Assembly (NCBI GenBank): GCA_016218815.1
Contig: JACRCX010000070.1
Location: 1-61,668, forward strand
Direction: 5' to 3'
Length of the DNA stretch: 61,668 bases
Source: Deltaproteobacteria bacterium
GTDB lineage: Bacteria > Myxococcota_A > Polyangia > DRWM01 > JAAZOP01
Of the stretch, positions 32,601 through 41,598 are shown piece after piece. The position numbers were made by a program, and so were the translations under genes. Each line of letters opens with the position of its first letter. The stretch's first letter is position 1. Below the pieces are notes generated by a model, which searched no databases, was not told where the DNA came from, and saw nothing but the letters and a program-made list of their open reading frames with translations.

Positions 32601-33891
32601 ACGGCCCTCCGCCCCAGAACGGGCCGCTTAACGCCTCGACGAACCCGCCGTAAACGTCCGCGTCGGCCAGGTCGTCGCTGAAATACCACCAGAAGAAGCC
32701 ACCGACGAACCGCGGGTGGTCGACGTGCATGTTCGCGAACTCGGCGTCGGGCAGGTCCATCCCCTGGTAGTACCGCCGGACGTACGCGACCTTCGAGCCG
32801 GCGACCTGCGTCCCGCACTCTCCGAACCCGAGCGCCGCGCCGGGGAACACCTCGCCCAGGTGGTCGAACACCGGGCCCCATTCGGGTTGGAGGCCCTCGC
32901 AGTCGTCCTCGTAGTAGCTCACGAGCACCAGGTCGAGCACCGGCGCGATCCGCTCCGTGCCGAGCGCACCCGGCGCCGCGAACCCGTCGTCCACCCAGCG
33001 CTCCATCGCGTGCGACGCGTCGCTCCAGCAGTTGTCCGCCGTCGGAACGCCGCCGTCGTACGGACCGTTGTAGTAGAAGGTCAGCGCCAGCCCGAACGCC
33101 TTCTCGTCGGGCCGCAGTGCGAAGCCGGGACACGCCGCCGCGAACCCCGCCGCGTCCGCCGCGAAGACGTCCGCCGCCGCCGCGAGCTTTTCCAGGACGC
33201 CGCTCCCGAGCCACTCGCCGTTGACCTCGTTCCCGATTTCCCAGGAATCCACCAGGTGTCCGAGCGTCGCACGGTACTCGCACGCCCGCAGCCGGTACTG
33301 GTCCAGGTCGTAGTCCCCGACGTACAGCGAGTCGAGCAGCTCGCCCATCACGACCGCGTGCGACGCGATGCTCCCCACGAGCGGGACGTACACGGACGCG
33401 TCGAGTCCCCCGCTCCGGAAGATCCGGTCGATGCCCTCGTCGAACACCACCCGCGCCGTGGGCCTACGACCGCCTGCCCCGACCAGCCCGTCGAGCGCCG
33501 TGCCCAGCGCGCCTCCTGGCGCCTCCGCCGCCCATGGGTCCGTCACGGTCCCGCCGAAAATCCGTCCCGCGACCTCCGCGGCGTCTCCGTCGGTCCCTCC
33601 GCCGTCGTCGGAGTCGCCGTCGCCGCCGTCGCCGCCGTCGTCCGCGTCGCCGTCCCCGCCGACCTCCGCATCCTCTCCATCGTCCCCCACGCCGTCCGAG
33701 TCGCCGTCGAGGCCGCCGTCGGGTCCCTCGTCGCCCGGCGCGTCCGCGTCGCCCCCCGTTCCGCCGTCGTCGTCGCCGACCTCCGCGGTCTCCCGGACAT
33801 CCGTCGCATCATCTCCCGGTGCGCTTCCCCCGCACGCCGGAGCCAGCGCCACCGCCGCCGCCAATCCGCCCCACCACCCGCGCATCGCCAT
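32599..33891 (-). CDS. Lipoprotein with glycosidase-like TIM-barrel domain
   Basis: The 430-residue lipoprotein has lipobox ALAPAC (Cys20), then an almost pure Asp/Gly linker (about 25-105), then a domain suggestive of clan GH-A barrels. SWEIGNEVNGEW (Glu222 in the NE acid/base motif on strand 4) and ALGFGECGTQ (Glu358, candidate nucleophile on strand 7) are about 136 residues apart, as in GH5/GH39-type enzymes. LDLVLVSYYEDD resembles a strand 6 motif. Substrate unknown. The linker is encoded by imperfect GCCGTC-type repeats. GGAGGATGGCGATG places the start at 33891 or 33885. Confidence 0.6.
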   Translation of the reverse strand: MAMRGWWGGLAAAVALAPACGGSAPGDDATDVRETAEVGDDDGGTGGDADAPGDEGPDGGLDGDSDGVGDDGEDAEVGGDGDADDGGDGGDGDSDDGGGTDGDAAEVAGRIFGGTVTDPWAAEAPGGALGTALDGLVGAGGRRPTARVVFDEGIDRIFRSGGLDASVYVPLVGSIASHAVVMGELLDSLYVGDYDLDQYRLRACEYRATLGHLVDSWEIGNEVNGEWLGSGVLEKLAAAADVFAADAAGFAAACPGFALRPDEKAFGLALTFYYNGPYDGGVPTADNCWSDASHAMERWVDDGFAAPGALGTERIAPVLDLVLVSYYEDDCEGLQPEWGPVFDHLGEVFPGAALGFGECGTQVAGSKVAYVRRYYQGMDLPDAEFANMHVDHPRFVGGFFWWYFSDDLADADVYGGFVEALSGPFWGGGP

Positions 33892-33947
33892 CCTCCTGCC
33901 GGCGAGGATGGTACCATCACAGGCGCCGACGGGATGCTGGAGATGAC

Positions 33948-35393
33948 CTACGGGTCGCGGTCGAGCCGGACGACCCAGACCTCGGGGGGCTGCCGCCACA
34001 GGACGTACACGGCGCCGGCGCCGGTCGCGATCCGGACCTGCTCGATGCCGGGAAGGTGGGACTCGGCGACGCCCGGGTCGACGCGCACCGTCCGGCCGCC
34101 GGGGGCCGAGGCGGCTTCGAACGGCGTGATGTAGAGGCACGACGGCACGGGGCCGCCGTCGCCCAGGCTCCGGCGCGCCACCCATGCCAGCACGTACTCG
34201 CGATCACCGGTCCGCTCCAGGGCGCGCGGCTCCGGCCGGTCAAGCGCGGCGACCCAGTCCGCGAGCGTGCTGCTCGCCGCACATCCGAGGTCGGTGCCGG
34301 CGCGGTGCTCCACCCAGAGCGTGGCCCCATCGGCGCTGTCGCTTCCGGCGCGCAGGAAGTCGGGCTCGAACACCAGGTCGGAAGGCTCCGCGGCGATTGG
34401 GGCGAAAGGCTCGGAGGGGTCGAGCGGGACGGCGGCGCGGGGCGAGTCGTCCACCTCGCGCAGCTCCAGGGCGTCCGGTTGCGACCACAGGACGGCGCCG
34501 TCCCCGGCGGGTCCCCCGGCTCCCCAGGCGACGAAGCCGGCCGCGGGCGCGGGCGACGCGGGACGAAAGACCCGCACGATCGTCGGTTCGCCCGGCTCGT
34601 CCGAGGCGTCGAGCGTCACGGCGTGCAACATCCAGCCCGAGGGGGCGGCGTACCCGCCGGTCGCGGCGTACGTGCGCGGGCCCACGGCCAATTGGAGGTC
34701 GCGGACGGTCACCCCGTCCAGAACCACCGGGCGGACGAAGACGTCGCGCACGGCTCCGCCGGCCGTCGGCGTGCCGGCCACGAGGTCGGCCGTCCCGTCT
34801 GCAGCGGTCCCGCGGGCGGCGACCAGCGCGTGGGTCCCGCCGCTGGTCGTCGTCGCTGCCAGCGCGGTGACGGAGTCGAAGGTCGCGTCCAGCCGGGGTG
34901 GCGCGTCGTCGAGGACGGCGCCGGAGTCGGCGGCCAGGCGCAGGACCATGGGAGAGAGTCCGTCAGGTTGCGGGACGATGACGAGGACCACGTTGTCCAC
35001 GATCGCGAGGGCGGCGGAGCCGGGCTCGGTCCAGTCGGAGGACACGTTCCGGCGCCAGGCGACGCGCAGCGAGACGGCGCCCGGCGTGGATAGCGTCGCG
35101 GGACAAAGCTCTACCGCGGCGTCCCCGCCGTCGACCACGCTGTCGTGGGCGTCGTCGACGATGTCGTCGCGGGCTTCGGCGTCCGGCCCGCCGGCGTCGT
35201 CGCGCCAAGCATCCTCGGGAGCGGCCGCGTCGTCGGCGGGTCCGCCGCCGCCTTCGGCCAGGTTCTGGTACGAGGCGTAGCAGGCGAAGCTCGCGAGAGC
35301 CGGCAGCAGCACGTAGTGATGGAAGCGCGAGCGTGATCCGCCAGGAGCGCCCCAATCGGCGCGAACGACAGCGACTTCCGCCTCACCCGCCAT
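33948..35393 (-). CDS. Secreted lipoprotein-like protein, function unknown
   Basis: The 481-residue product has a hydrophobic signal (YVLLPALASFAC) whose Cys may be lipidated, an acidic linker (GGGGPADDAAAPEDAWRDDAGGPDAEARDDIVDD) and a beta-rich region. The latter has WD/propeller-like strands (SLRVAWRRNVSSDW, HALVAARGTAADGTADLVAGT, REYVLAWVARR). Its build resembles the protein at 43562-44983. The N-terminus is uncertain: ATG 35393 or ATG 35417 would place an unusually long n-region before the signal helix. It follows the glycosidase-like gene in the same orientation, upstream by 56 bp. Confidence 0.6.
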   Translation of the reverse strand: MAGEAEVAVVRADWGAPGGSRSRFHHYVLLPALASFACYASYQNLAEGGGGPADDAAAPEDAWRDDAGGPDAEARDDIVDDAHDSVVDGGDAAVELCPATLSTPGAVSLRVAWRRNVSSDWTEPGSAALAIVDNVVLVIVPQPDGLSPMVLRLAADSGAVLDDAPPRLDATFDSVTALAATTTSGGTHALVAARGTAADGTADLVAGTPTAGGAVRDVFVRPVVLDGVTVRDLQLAVGPRTYAATGGYAAPSGWMLHAVTLDASDEPGEPTIVRVFRPASPAPAAGFVAWGAGGPAGDGAVLWSQPDALELREVDDSPRAAVPLDPSEPFAPIAAEPSDLVFEPDFLRAGSDSADGATLWVEHRAGTDLGCAASSTLADWVAALDRPEPRALERTGDREYVLAWVARRSLGDGGPVPSCLYITPFEAASAPGGRTVRVDPGVAESHLPGIEQVRIATGAGAVYVLWRQPPEVWVVRLDRDP

Positions 35394-35709
35394 CCCGATC
35401 CTGCCGAAGTGAATCATAGCCTGCCGTCCCACCCGCGACAACAAGGAGCACACCTCCTTTCCCCCCTCTGCGTCTCTGCGTCTCTGCGCGAGAATTCCCT
35501 TCCCCCGTGAAGAAGAAGCGCGTGCCCACCACGTGCCCGCTGTTGCACGCCGCCGACTCCACGACCTCGAACACGATCGTCTTCGCCCGCATGTCCGGCG
35601 CCGTCGCCATCACCCGCGCGTTCCGCGGGTTCTTCCGGAACAGTTCCAACTCCTCGTCGGAGTAATGCCGATGCGACGGTTGCGAGGTCGAGTGCACCCC
35701 GCCGTGCAC
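35383..35709 (-). pseudogene. Truncated small-protein gene ended by the 39-bp repeat
   Basis: The frame encodes HYSDEELELFRKNPRNARVM followed by RAKTIVFEVVESAACNSGHVVGTRFFFTGEG. The second part resembles the start of TIGR04076-like small proteins (VxVxESxxCxxGHxVGxxF). The next codons, NSRAETQRRRGG, are translation of the 39-bp dispersed repeat at 35467-35505, so the native 3' half is missing. I read it as a gene broken by, or joined to, the repeat. Confidence 0.4.
35467..35505 (+). repeat. 39-bp intergenic repeat, copy 2
   Basis: Identical to 9516-9554. On the minus strand it reads as codons for NSRAETQR at the end of the truncated gene above. Confidence 0.85.
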
Positions 35710-35713
35710 TCAC

Positions 35714-35750
35714 TTGACCATGATGCACAAGAAGTGCGATATTTGTGCAC
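35714..35750 (+). promoter_or_regulatory. Promoter and palindromic operator of the DUF4143 ATPase gene
   Basis: TTGACC (35714-35719), an 18-bp spacer and an extended -10, TGC-GATATT (35738-35743), end 9 bp before ATG 35752. A perfect 7-bp inverted repeat TGCACAA/TTGTGCA (35724-35730 and 35743-35749) brackets the -10, a typical repressor position. This is the most AT-rich short stretch nearby. Confidence 0.45.
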
Positions 35751-35751
35751 T

Positions 35752-37059
35752 ATGGTACGAACAAGTCCCACAATTGCCGCATCCGACGCGCTGCGCGAGT
35801 GCGTTCGCAGCCAGCGCCGCGAGCTGGACCTCCGGCTCGCCGACACCTACGTCGAGCGGGAGTTGTTCTCTCCGGTTGCCGACGACGATCTGATCAAGGT
35901 CGTCATCGGTCCGCGCCGAGCCGGCAAGTCGTTCTTCGCCGTGCGCCTCGTGCACCGCTGGGGCAGCTACGGCTACGTCAATTTCGACGACGAGCGGCTG
36001 ACCGCGCTGGGCAACGCGGATCGACTCGTCGCGGCCATCGACGAGGAGTACGGCCGCCCCACCCACCTCCTGCTCGACGAGATCCAGAACCTCCCGCGCT
36101 GGGAGCTGGTCGCCAACCGCCTGCAACGACAGGGCCGCCGGCTGGTGCTCACCGGCAGCAACGCGCATCTGCTCAGCCGCGAGCTGGCCACCCACCTGAC
36201 CGGACGCCACCAGGCCGTCGCCATCTTCCCCTTCTCCTTCCCCGAGTACCTCCAGGCGCGCGGCGGGGCCGACGCGCTCGGCACCGCGGAGCGAATCGAA
36301 GCGCTCCGGACCTACGCCGACGCCGGCGGCATGCCGGAACCGCTGGTCAAACGCATGGACCGGCGCTCGTACGCCGCAACTCTCGTCGACGCGGTCGTCT
36401 ACAAGGACGTCGTCCGCCGGGCGCGCATCCGGGGTCCGCGGGCCATCGAGGACCTTGCGCGCTACCTGCTCTCCAACGTCGGTGCGGAGTATGCCCTGCA
36501 CCGCCTGGCCCAAGCCTCGGGCTGCGGCAGTGCCCACACCGCGCAGAAGTACCTCGGACTGCTCGAAGAAGCGTTCCTCGTCTTCTCCCTGCGCCGGTTC
36601 TCCTTCAAGGTGCGCGAGCAGCTTCGCGCAAACCCGAAGTGCTATTGCATCGACAACGGGCTAGCGACAGCCGGAGGCTACCGCGCCACCGCCGACCTGG
36701 GTCACCTTGCCGAGAACCTCGTCGCCGTCCGGCTCCTTCGCGAGCAGCTCGCGGGAGGTGCGGAGGCTTTCTTCTGGAAAAGCGCACAAGGCGAGGAGGT
36801 GGACTTCGTCGTCAAGCGCGGCCGAGGGATCGCGGAGGCGATCCAGGTCGCGTGGTCCGTCGAGTCCCCCGCGACTCACGACCGCGAGGTCCGCGCGCTG
36901 GTCAAGGCGGCTCGCGATCTGCATTGCCCATCGTTGCTCGTGCTCACCGCGGCCGAGCGCGAGACGACCGAACGCGTTTCCTGGCACGGCGACTCCGCGA
37001 CCGTGCGCTTCGTCCCGCTGTGGCAGTGGCTGCTGCGGGCGCCGGCTCGAGAGGTCTGA
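35752..37059 (+). CDS. AAA-type ATPase with DUF4143 domain
   Basis: The 435-residue protein has Walker A GPRRAGKSFF and Walker B HLLLDEIQNL with sensor VLTGSNAHLLS, followed by FPFSFPEYL and the DUF4143 C-terminal domain. The latter carries a PD-(D/E)xK-like core (GHLAENLVAVRLL, FFWKSAQGEEVDFVVKRG, AIQVAWSVE). These widespread bacterial/archaeal proteins often occur in defence or selfish contexts; biochemical function is not established. The ATG at 35752 sits beside its own operator-like promoter. It has no partner gene in the same direction. Confidence 0.85.
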   Translation: MVRTSPTIAASDALRECVRSQRRELDLRLADTYVERELFSPVADDDLIKVVIGPRRAGKSFFAVRLVHRWGSYGYVNFDDERLTALGNADRLVAAIDEEYGRPTHLLLDEIQNLPRWELVANRLQRQGRRLVLTGSNAHLLSRELATHLTGRHQAVAIFPFSFPEYLQARGGADALGTAERIEALRTYADAGGMPEPLVKRMDRRSYAATLVDAVVYKDVVRRARIRGPRAIEDLARYLLSNVGAEYALHRLAQASGCGSAHTAQKYLGLLEEAFLVFSLRRFSFKVREQLRANPKCYCIDNGLATAGGYRATADLGHLAENLVAVRLLREQLAGGAEAFFWKSAQGEEVDFVVKRGRGIAEAIQVAWSVESPATHDREVRALVKAARDLHCPSLLVLTAAERETTERVSWHGDSATVRFVPLWQWLLRAPAREV

Positions 37060-37122
37060 TGCCGATGTCCCCTAGCCCCCCCCCGGCCGACGCACCACCG
37101 CTCCACCGCCCTACCGCTCCAC

Positions 37123-40100
37123 CTAATACACCTCGAACCAGAACGTTCCCTCGATCCCGTCGCCGTTGTACTCGCCCACGGTGACGTCGACGGTTTCGCC
37201 CTCCAGCACCCGCGCCTCGCCCTGGGCGTAAGGCGCCGGGGACCCCGCCGACGCCGCGTACTCGATTGGCCACTCGATCGGCGTCTGGAACCCGGTCGCG
37301 TCGCCCGGGTACGGGTCCCCGCCCGCCACCCGGATCACCAGCTCCTCTCCCGGCTCCGTCGGCAGGCCCATGCCTGCCAGGCAGAGGAACTGCGGCTCGC
37401 CCGAGTTGCGTGCGATGGTCCAGTGCGCCGGACCCCAGACGATGCCGTGGCCGGGCCGGTACACCGAGAAGTTGAAGCCCTCGTGAAACGCGCCGTCCGC
37501 GGCCGTCTTGACCACCGCGATCCGGATGCCGTGCAGCTCGGGGCCCGGCGCCCGGAACGTCTGCTCCAGGATCTGGCCGCCGCAGCACTGGTCGATGCCG
37601 ACCGTCTCCCCCACCGTGTCCCCCAGGTGGTCCATGACGGGAGCCGTCCCGTCGCAGTGCGCGTACCCGCCCGTCAGGAACGTCGCCAGGAAGTCGTCCC
37701 ACGTCGCCCGAGCGCTCCACGTCGCGCCCGAAGCGGTGTACTCCGGCGCCATCTGGAAGTAGCGCCCGGGCAGGTATACCGAGAGTCCGTTCTGGCCGGC
37801 CAGGCCGATGGAGCCGTAGTACGGAGTCCAGCCCGCCAGCTCGACGTTCGCGTAGCCGTGCACGATCGACCGGTCGAGCTGCGCGCGCAGCTCGTCCGCG
37901 GCCGTGACGACCTCCGCGGGCGTGCCGCTCTTTTCCGACACGAGCCTCGCGAAGTCCGTCAGATCGACCAGCTCGTTGTACGCCGTCTGCTGCGCGCCGC
38001 GCCGCACGGCGTCCAGCTCGTCGAAGAAGCCCTCGCTCTCGTTGGCCAGGAGCGCGTCGGAGAAGACGCTCACCGCCTCGTTGAGGTCGTCGACCGTCGC
38101 CAGATCGGTCAGCGCCCCGGTCGTGACGTAGTCGGACATCCCGTCCATCGTCGCCCGGTAGTTGTCGATGAACGACTCGGCCACATCCAGCGGCGTCATC
38201 GTGTCCGCGCCCGCGACCAGCCCGTCCAGCCAGTCGGTCCACGAGCCCTCGCGCACCATGAACCCGTACGAGCTGTCCTCCGACGCGAGCATGTAGTCCG
38301 CAAAGGGCTGCGTCGCGTTGGCGGTCTCCCACTCGCTCATGAGGCACGCGTCGTAGATCACGAGATCGATCTTCTTCCCGGCCGCTTCCGTGATCCCGCC
38401 CAGCGCCGCCGCCAGGTCGCCGTTCGTGATCATGATCCCGTCGTCCGGGGTGTCGCTGTCGTCGTCCCAGCAGATGCCGCGCGCCAGCGGCGGCGCTCCG
38501 GGCCCCGCCTCCGCGCTCTTCCACGCACCGCCGTGGTCGGCGAGGACCAGCGCGTAGTGCTGCGCCGGGTAGTTCTCGACGGCCCAGGCGCCGAAGTCGC
38601 GCAGCGTCGTCCAGTCCCCCGTGTCGGGATCGACGCCCAGCTCGACCACCTGTTCGAAGCCCCCGTCGTTGAACTCGGCATAATACCCGCGGGGCTCGTC
38701 CAGCCGATCGACCAGTGCGACGACGCGCACGTCCGGAGAAAACGCCGCCGCCGCCACGTCGTCCAGCTCGTGCGCCGTCTGGTAGTAGAGGTTGTTGTCC
38801 ATCGCGAGGTACCACAGGATCGTCCACTCCGCGTCCGGCTCGAGCCTGCACCCGCCGGCCCCGTCGGAAACATAGATGCCGCCGCAAGTGCACTCGGAGG
38901 TGCCCGCCGCGTAGTCCGGAACACATGACAGCTCCGGCTGGTCGGTGCACGGGTCCGGGTCGCACGGGTCGTCCACGCACGAGCCCTCGTGCAGCACCTC
39001 GCCCGCGCGGCGGCACGCGCACGAGAACCCGCTCCAGTCCGCCGACGGCGTGCACTCCGGGTCGCCGGGGCACGCGGAGTCCTCGTCGAGGCACGGGTTC
39101 GAATGGAACGAGTACGTGAGCGTGAAATCGCCGTCCGACAGCGTCTCGTCGTCGCGGCCGTTCCAGCCGTCGACGAACAGGTAGTAGTCGCCGGGCGCCA
39201 GCGTCACCGACGCCTCCTCGGGGTCGCCCGGAGCGCCGCGGTCGGCGCACAACAGCTCGCTGCCGCGCTCGTCGCACGCTCCGCGCAGGTGCATCAGGCA
39301 GTCGTAGCGGTCGTCGCAGTCGATCCGGAGGCTCGCCCGGACCTGCTGGTCGAGCGCGAAGCCGAAGACCCGATCGCGCGCCGGACGGTCGCCCGTGCAA
39401 CTCCCCTCGCCGTCGTCGGTCGCAGCCGCCGTCGAACCGGTCACGGAGCGCTCGGCGCCCACGACGACCGCGAGCGGCGTCACGTCGTCGCACCCCTCGC
39501 CGACCGTCGAGGCGTTCGCCGCGCAGCCTCCGGAGCCGTCCTCGTGCCAGCCGAGGTCGCAGCGGCACTCGTGCGCCGGAGCGGCGCCCGACAGGTCGGT
39601 CACGCACCACGAGCGGTGCGGGTCGGTGCACGGATTGGTCGGCACGCACGGATCCGTGACGCAGGTGTCGACCGTCGGGCTGTAGATCCCGCCCACCCCG
39701 CACACGTGCTCGAGGCGCACGATCGCCCGCTGCGCCCGCCCGCGGCGGTCGTACATCCCGACCACCACGTGGTAGTCCGTGCCGCCGGGGCCGCCTTCCA
39801 GCGTCGCTTCCGCCGAAGCCGCCGAGCGGCTGAACGTCGTCGGGTCGAAGCCCACCCCGCAGGCAATCTCCGCGGCCGAGTCGCAATCCGGCCCCGCGAG
39901 GATCGCGACAGCCGGCGTGAACGACGCGCCTGTCGTGTCCACCCGCTCCACCGTGAACCGCAGCCGCCGCGTCTCGCCGGCCCCGAGGTGCACGCGGTAC
40001 ACCATGTCCAGGTACGCGAAGCCCATCTCGTCGCAGCCGAACGAGTGCCCGGTCCGCGCTCCGTACATGTCGGCGTAGAACAGCGGGACCGTGAGGTCCA

Positions 40101-41370
40101 GGTCGATCTCGGTCGCGCACGAATCGCCGTCTACCCCGCCGATCGTGCGGCACATCCCCATGCCGTCGTCGTAGGTGACGCCGTCGCAGGCGCACTCCGC
40201 GGTCCCGGATTCGTCGCGGCACACCCGGTGCTCGGCCGGGTCGCAGACCAGCGCCGCCGTGGCGCAATCGGGCGAACAGGTCCCGTCGTTGTCGTTGTCC
40301 TGCTCGCCCGCCGCGCAGACGCAGCGCGCCGCCCCGCCGGTGTCGTCGCACGCCAGCGCGCACGGCAGCCCGGATGTCGCGCAGTCGGGCAGGCAAGTCC
40401 CGTCGGCGTCGTTGTCCTGGTATCCCGCCGCGCACGCGAGGCAGTCCGTGCCCGCGCTCGCGGGGTCGTCGGCGAAGCCGAAGCGGCAGCGGCAGGCCGC
40501 CGTGCCGCTCGAGTCGTCGCACACCCCGTTCGGGTCGGCGCAGACCAGCGGCGCGGTCTCGTCGGCCGTCGCCGTCGAGCAGCTCGCGGCGCAGGTGCCG
40601 TCGGCGTCGTTGTCCTGGTACCCGCGGGCGCAGACGCACTCCAGCGAGCCCGAGGCGTGGCTGCAGACCTCGTTCTCGCCGCAGGAGAACGTGCCCGCCG
40701 AGAAGTAGCAGGTCGGCGTGCAGACCCCGTCGCCGTCGTTGTCCTGGTAGTAGGCGCTCTCGCACACGCCGCAGTCCGAGCGGTCGTAGCCGTCCTCGCA
40801 GACGCAGTGCGGCACTCCCCCCGCATCGTCGCACGTCCCGTGCTCGTGGCAGTCCAGCCCGGCCGTCGCGCAGTCCGGCAGGCAGACGTCGTCGCCGTCG
40901 TTGTCCTGGTAGCCGGCGTCGCAGACGCAGCCGGCCGAGCCGGTCGAGTCGTCGCACGTCCCGTGACCGCCGCATCCCAGCGCCGCCGTCGCGCAATTCT
41001 CCGTGCAGGTGCCGTCGTCGTCGTTGTCCTGGAAGCCGTCGTCGCAGACGCACTCCGCCGTGCCGGACGAGTCGTCGCAGGACATGTGCTCCGACGGGCA
41101 GACCCGCGTCGACGCGCAGTCCGGCGTGCAGGTGCCGTCGTCGTCGTGGTCCTGGTAGCCCGCCGCGCAGTCGGCGCACGCGTCGCCGCCGTATCCGGTG
41201 TCGCACTCGCAGGAAGCCTCGCCGGCCACGGTGGTGCAGGTCCCGTTTCCGGAACAATCCTGTTCGGCGCAGGGGTCCGTGGTGCCGCCGTCGTCGCACG
41301 CGGATGCCGCGAACAGGAGAACCGCCGCCGTAGTGATCGCCCGAACCCGACTCCGACACGCCTGCCGCAT
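37123..41370 (-). CDS. Giant lipoprotein: EGF-like modules plus clostripain (C11) protease domain
   Basis: The 1,415-residue lipoprotein (lipobox LLFAASAC) starts with about eight Cys-rich modules (residues about 25-370). Each carries CDDSSGTAxCVCDxGYQDNDxDGTCxxDC-like EGF/calcium motifs. A discoidin- or CUB-like region follows (GGVDGDSCATEIDLDLTVPLFYADMYG), then more Cys-rich modules. A C11 cysteine peptidase domain starts near 880 (EWTILWYLAMDNNLYYQT). The catalytic dyad is His946 (VLADHGGAW) and Cys1009 (VIYDACLMSEWE). Clostripain-type enzymes cleave after Arg/Lys and self-mature. The C-terminal region is a beta-rich secretion or binding domain. GGAGGCAAGC precedes ATG 41370. Confidence 0.85.
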   Translation of the reverse strand: MRQACRSRVRAITTAAVLLFAASACDDGGTTDPCAEQDCSGNGTCTTVAGEASCECDTGYGGDACADCAAGYQDHDDDGTCTPDCASTRVCPSEHMSCDDSSGTAECVCDDGFQDNDDDGTCTENCATAALGCGGHGTCDDSTGSAGCVCDAGYQDNDGDDVCLPDCATAGLDCHEHGTCDDAGGVPHCVCEDGYDRSDCGVCESAYYQDNDGDGVCTPTCYFSAGTFSCGENEVCSHASGSLECVCARGYQDNDADGTCAASCSTATADETAPLVCADPNGVCDDSSGTAACRCRFGFADDPASAGTDCLACAAGYQDNDADGTCLPDCATSGLPCALACDDTGGAARCVCAAGEQDNDNDGTCSPDCATAALVCDPAEHRVCRDESGTAECACDGVTYDDGMGMCRTIGGVDGDSCATEIDLDLTVPLFYADMYGARTGHSFGCDEMGFAYLDMVYRVHLGAGETRRLRFTVERVDTTGASFTPAVAILAGPDCDSAAEIACGVGFDPTTFSRSAASAEATLEGGPGGTDYHVVVGMYDRRGRAQRAIVRLEHVCGVGGIYSPTVDTCVTDPCVPTNPCTDPHRSWCVTDLSGAAPAHECRCDLGWHEDGSGGCAANASTVGEGCDDVTPLAVVVGAERSVTGSTAAATDDGEGSCTGDRPARDRVFGFALDQQVRASLRIDCDDRYDCLMHLRGACDERGSELLCADRGAPGDPEEASVTLAPGDYYLFVDGWNGRDDETLSDGDFTLTYSFHSNPCLDEDSACPGDPECTPSADWSGFSCACRRAGEVLHEGSCVDDPCDPDPCTDQPELSCVPDYAAGTSECTCGGIYVSDGAGGCRLEPDAEWTILWYLAMDNNLYYQTAHELDDVAAAAFSPDVRVVALVDRLDEPRGYYAEFNDGGFEQVVELGVDPDTGDWTTLRDFGAWAVENYPAQHYALVLADHGGAWKSAEAGPGAPPLARGICWDDDSDTPDDGIMITNGDLAAALGGITEAAGKKIDLVIYDACLMSEWETANATQPFADYMLASEDSSYGFMVREGSWTDWLDGLVAGADTMTPLDVAESFIDNYRATMDGMSDYVTTGALTDLATVDDLNEAVSVFSDALLANESEGFFDELDAVRRGAQQTAYNELVDLTDFARLVSEKSGTPAEVVTAADELRAQLDRSIVHGYANVELAGWTPYYGSIGLAGQNGLSVYLPGRYFQMAPEYTASGATWSARATWDDFLATFLTGGYAHCDGTAPVMDHLGDTVGETVGIDQCCGGQILEQTFRAPGPELHGIRIAVVKTAADGAFHEGFNFSVYRPGHGIVWGPAHWTIARNSGEPQFLCLAGMGLPTEPGEELVIRVAGGDPYPGDATGFQTPIEWPIEYAASAGSPAPYAQGEARVLEGETVDVTVGEYNGDGIEGTFWFEVY

Positions 41371-41502
41371 GCTTGCCTCCCTCCCCCGCGAAGTCGCCGT
41401 GGACCTCGGCCGGACGCCGATCCCTTCGTACTGACGGCCGGGCTTAGTCGCGCGATCGGCGGGAGTCAAGGAGGGGAGGGGGCGAGCGATGGAAAGGTAA
41501 TG

Positions 41503-41532
41503 GGAACCAGCGATGGACATGGACGAGCACGG
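41503..41532 (+). repeat. Dispersed short repeat, copy C
   Basis: Contains ACCAGCGATGGACATGGACG, a divergent member of the family at 1917 and 2030. It lies in the 228-bp gap between the giant lipoprotein gene and the PIN pair. Confidence 0.45.
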
Positions 41533-41598
41533 CGCGGCCGAGCACGGCGGGTCGAAGCCGGCAACGGAGAGGTGGAGAGGGCGCCAGCCCGACTCCTC

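Noticed and set aside
33530..33790. GCCGTC-rich tract as a phase-variable microsatellite
   Set aside because: It encodes the Asp/Gly linker of the glycosidase-like lipoprotein, is interrupted throughout and varies in units of three, so frame switching is unlikely.
36944..41359. 1,471-codon frame overlapping the giant lipoprotein
   Set aside because: It is a shifted frame of the EGF/C11 gene, Arg-rich and without Cys spacing or signal peptide. The chosen frame has clear modules and catalytic residues.
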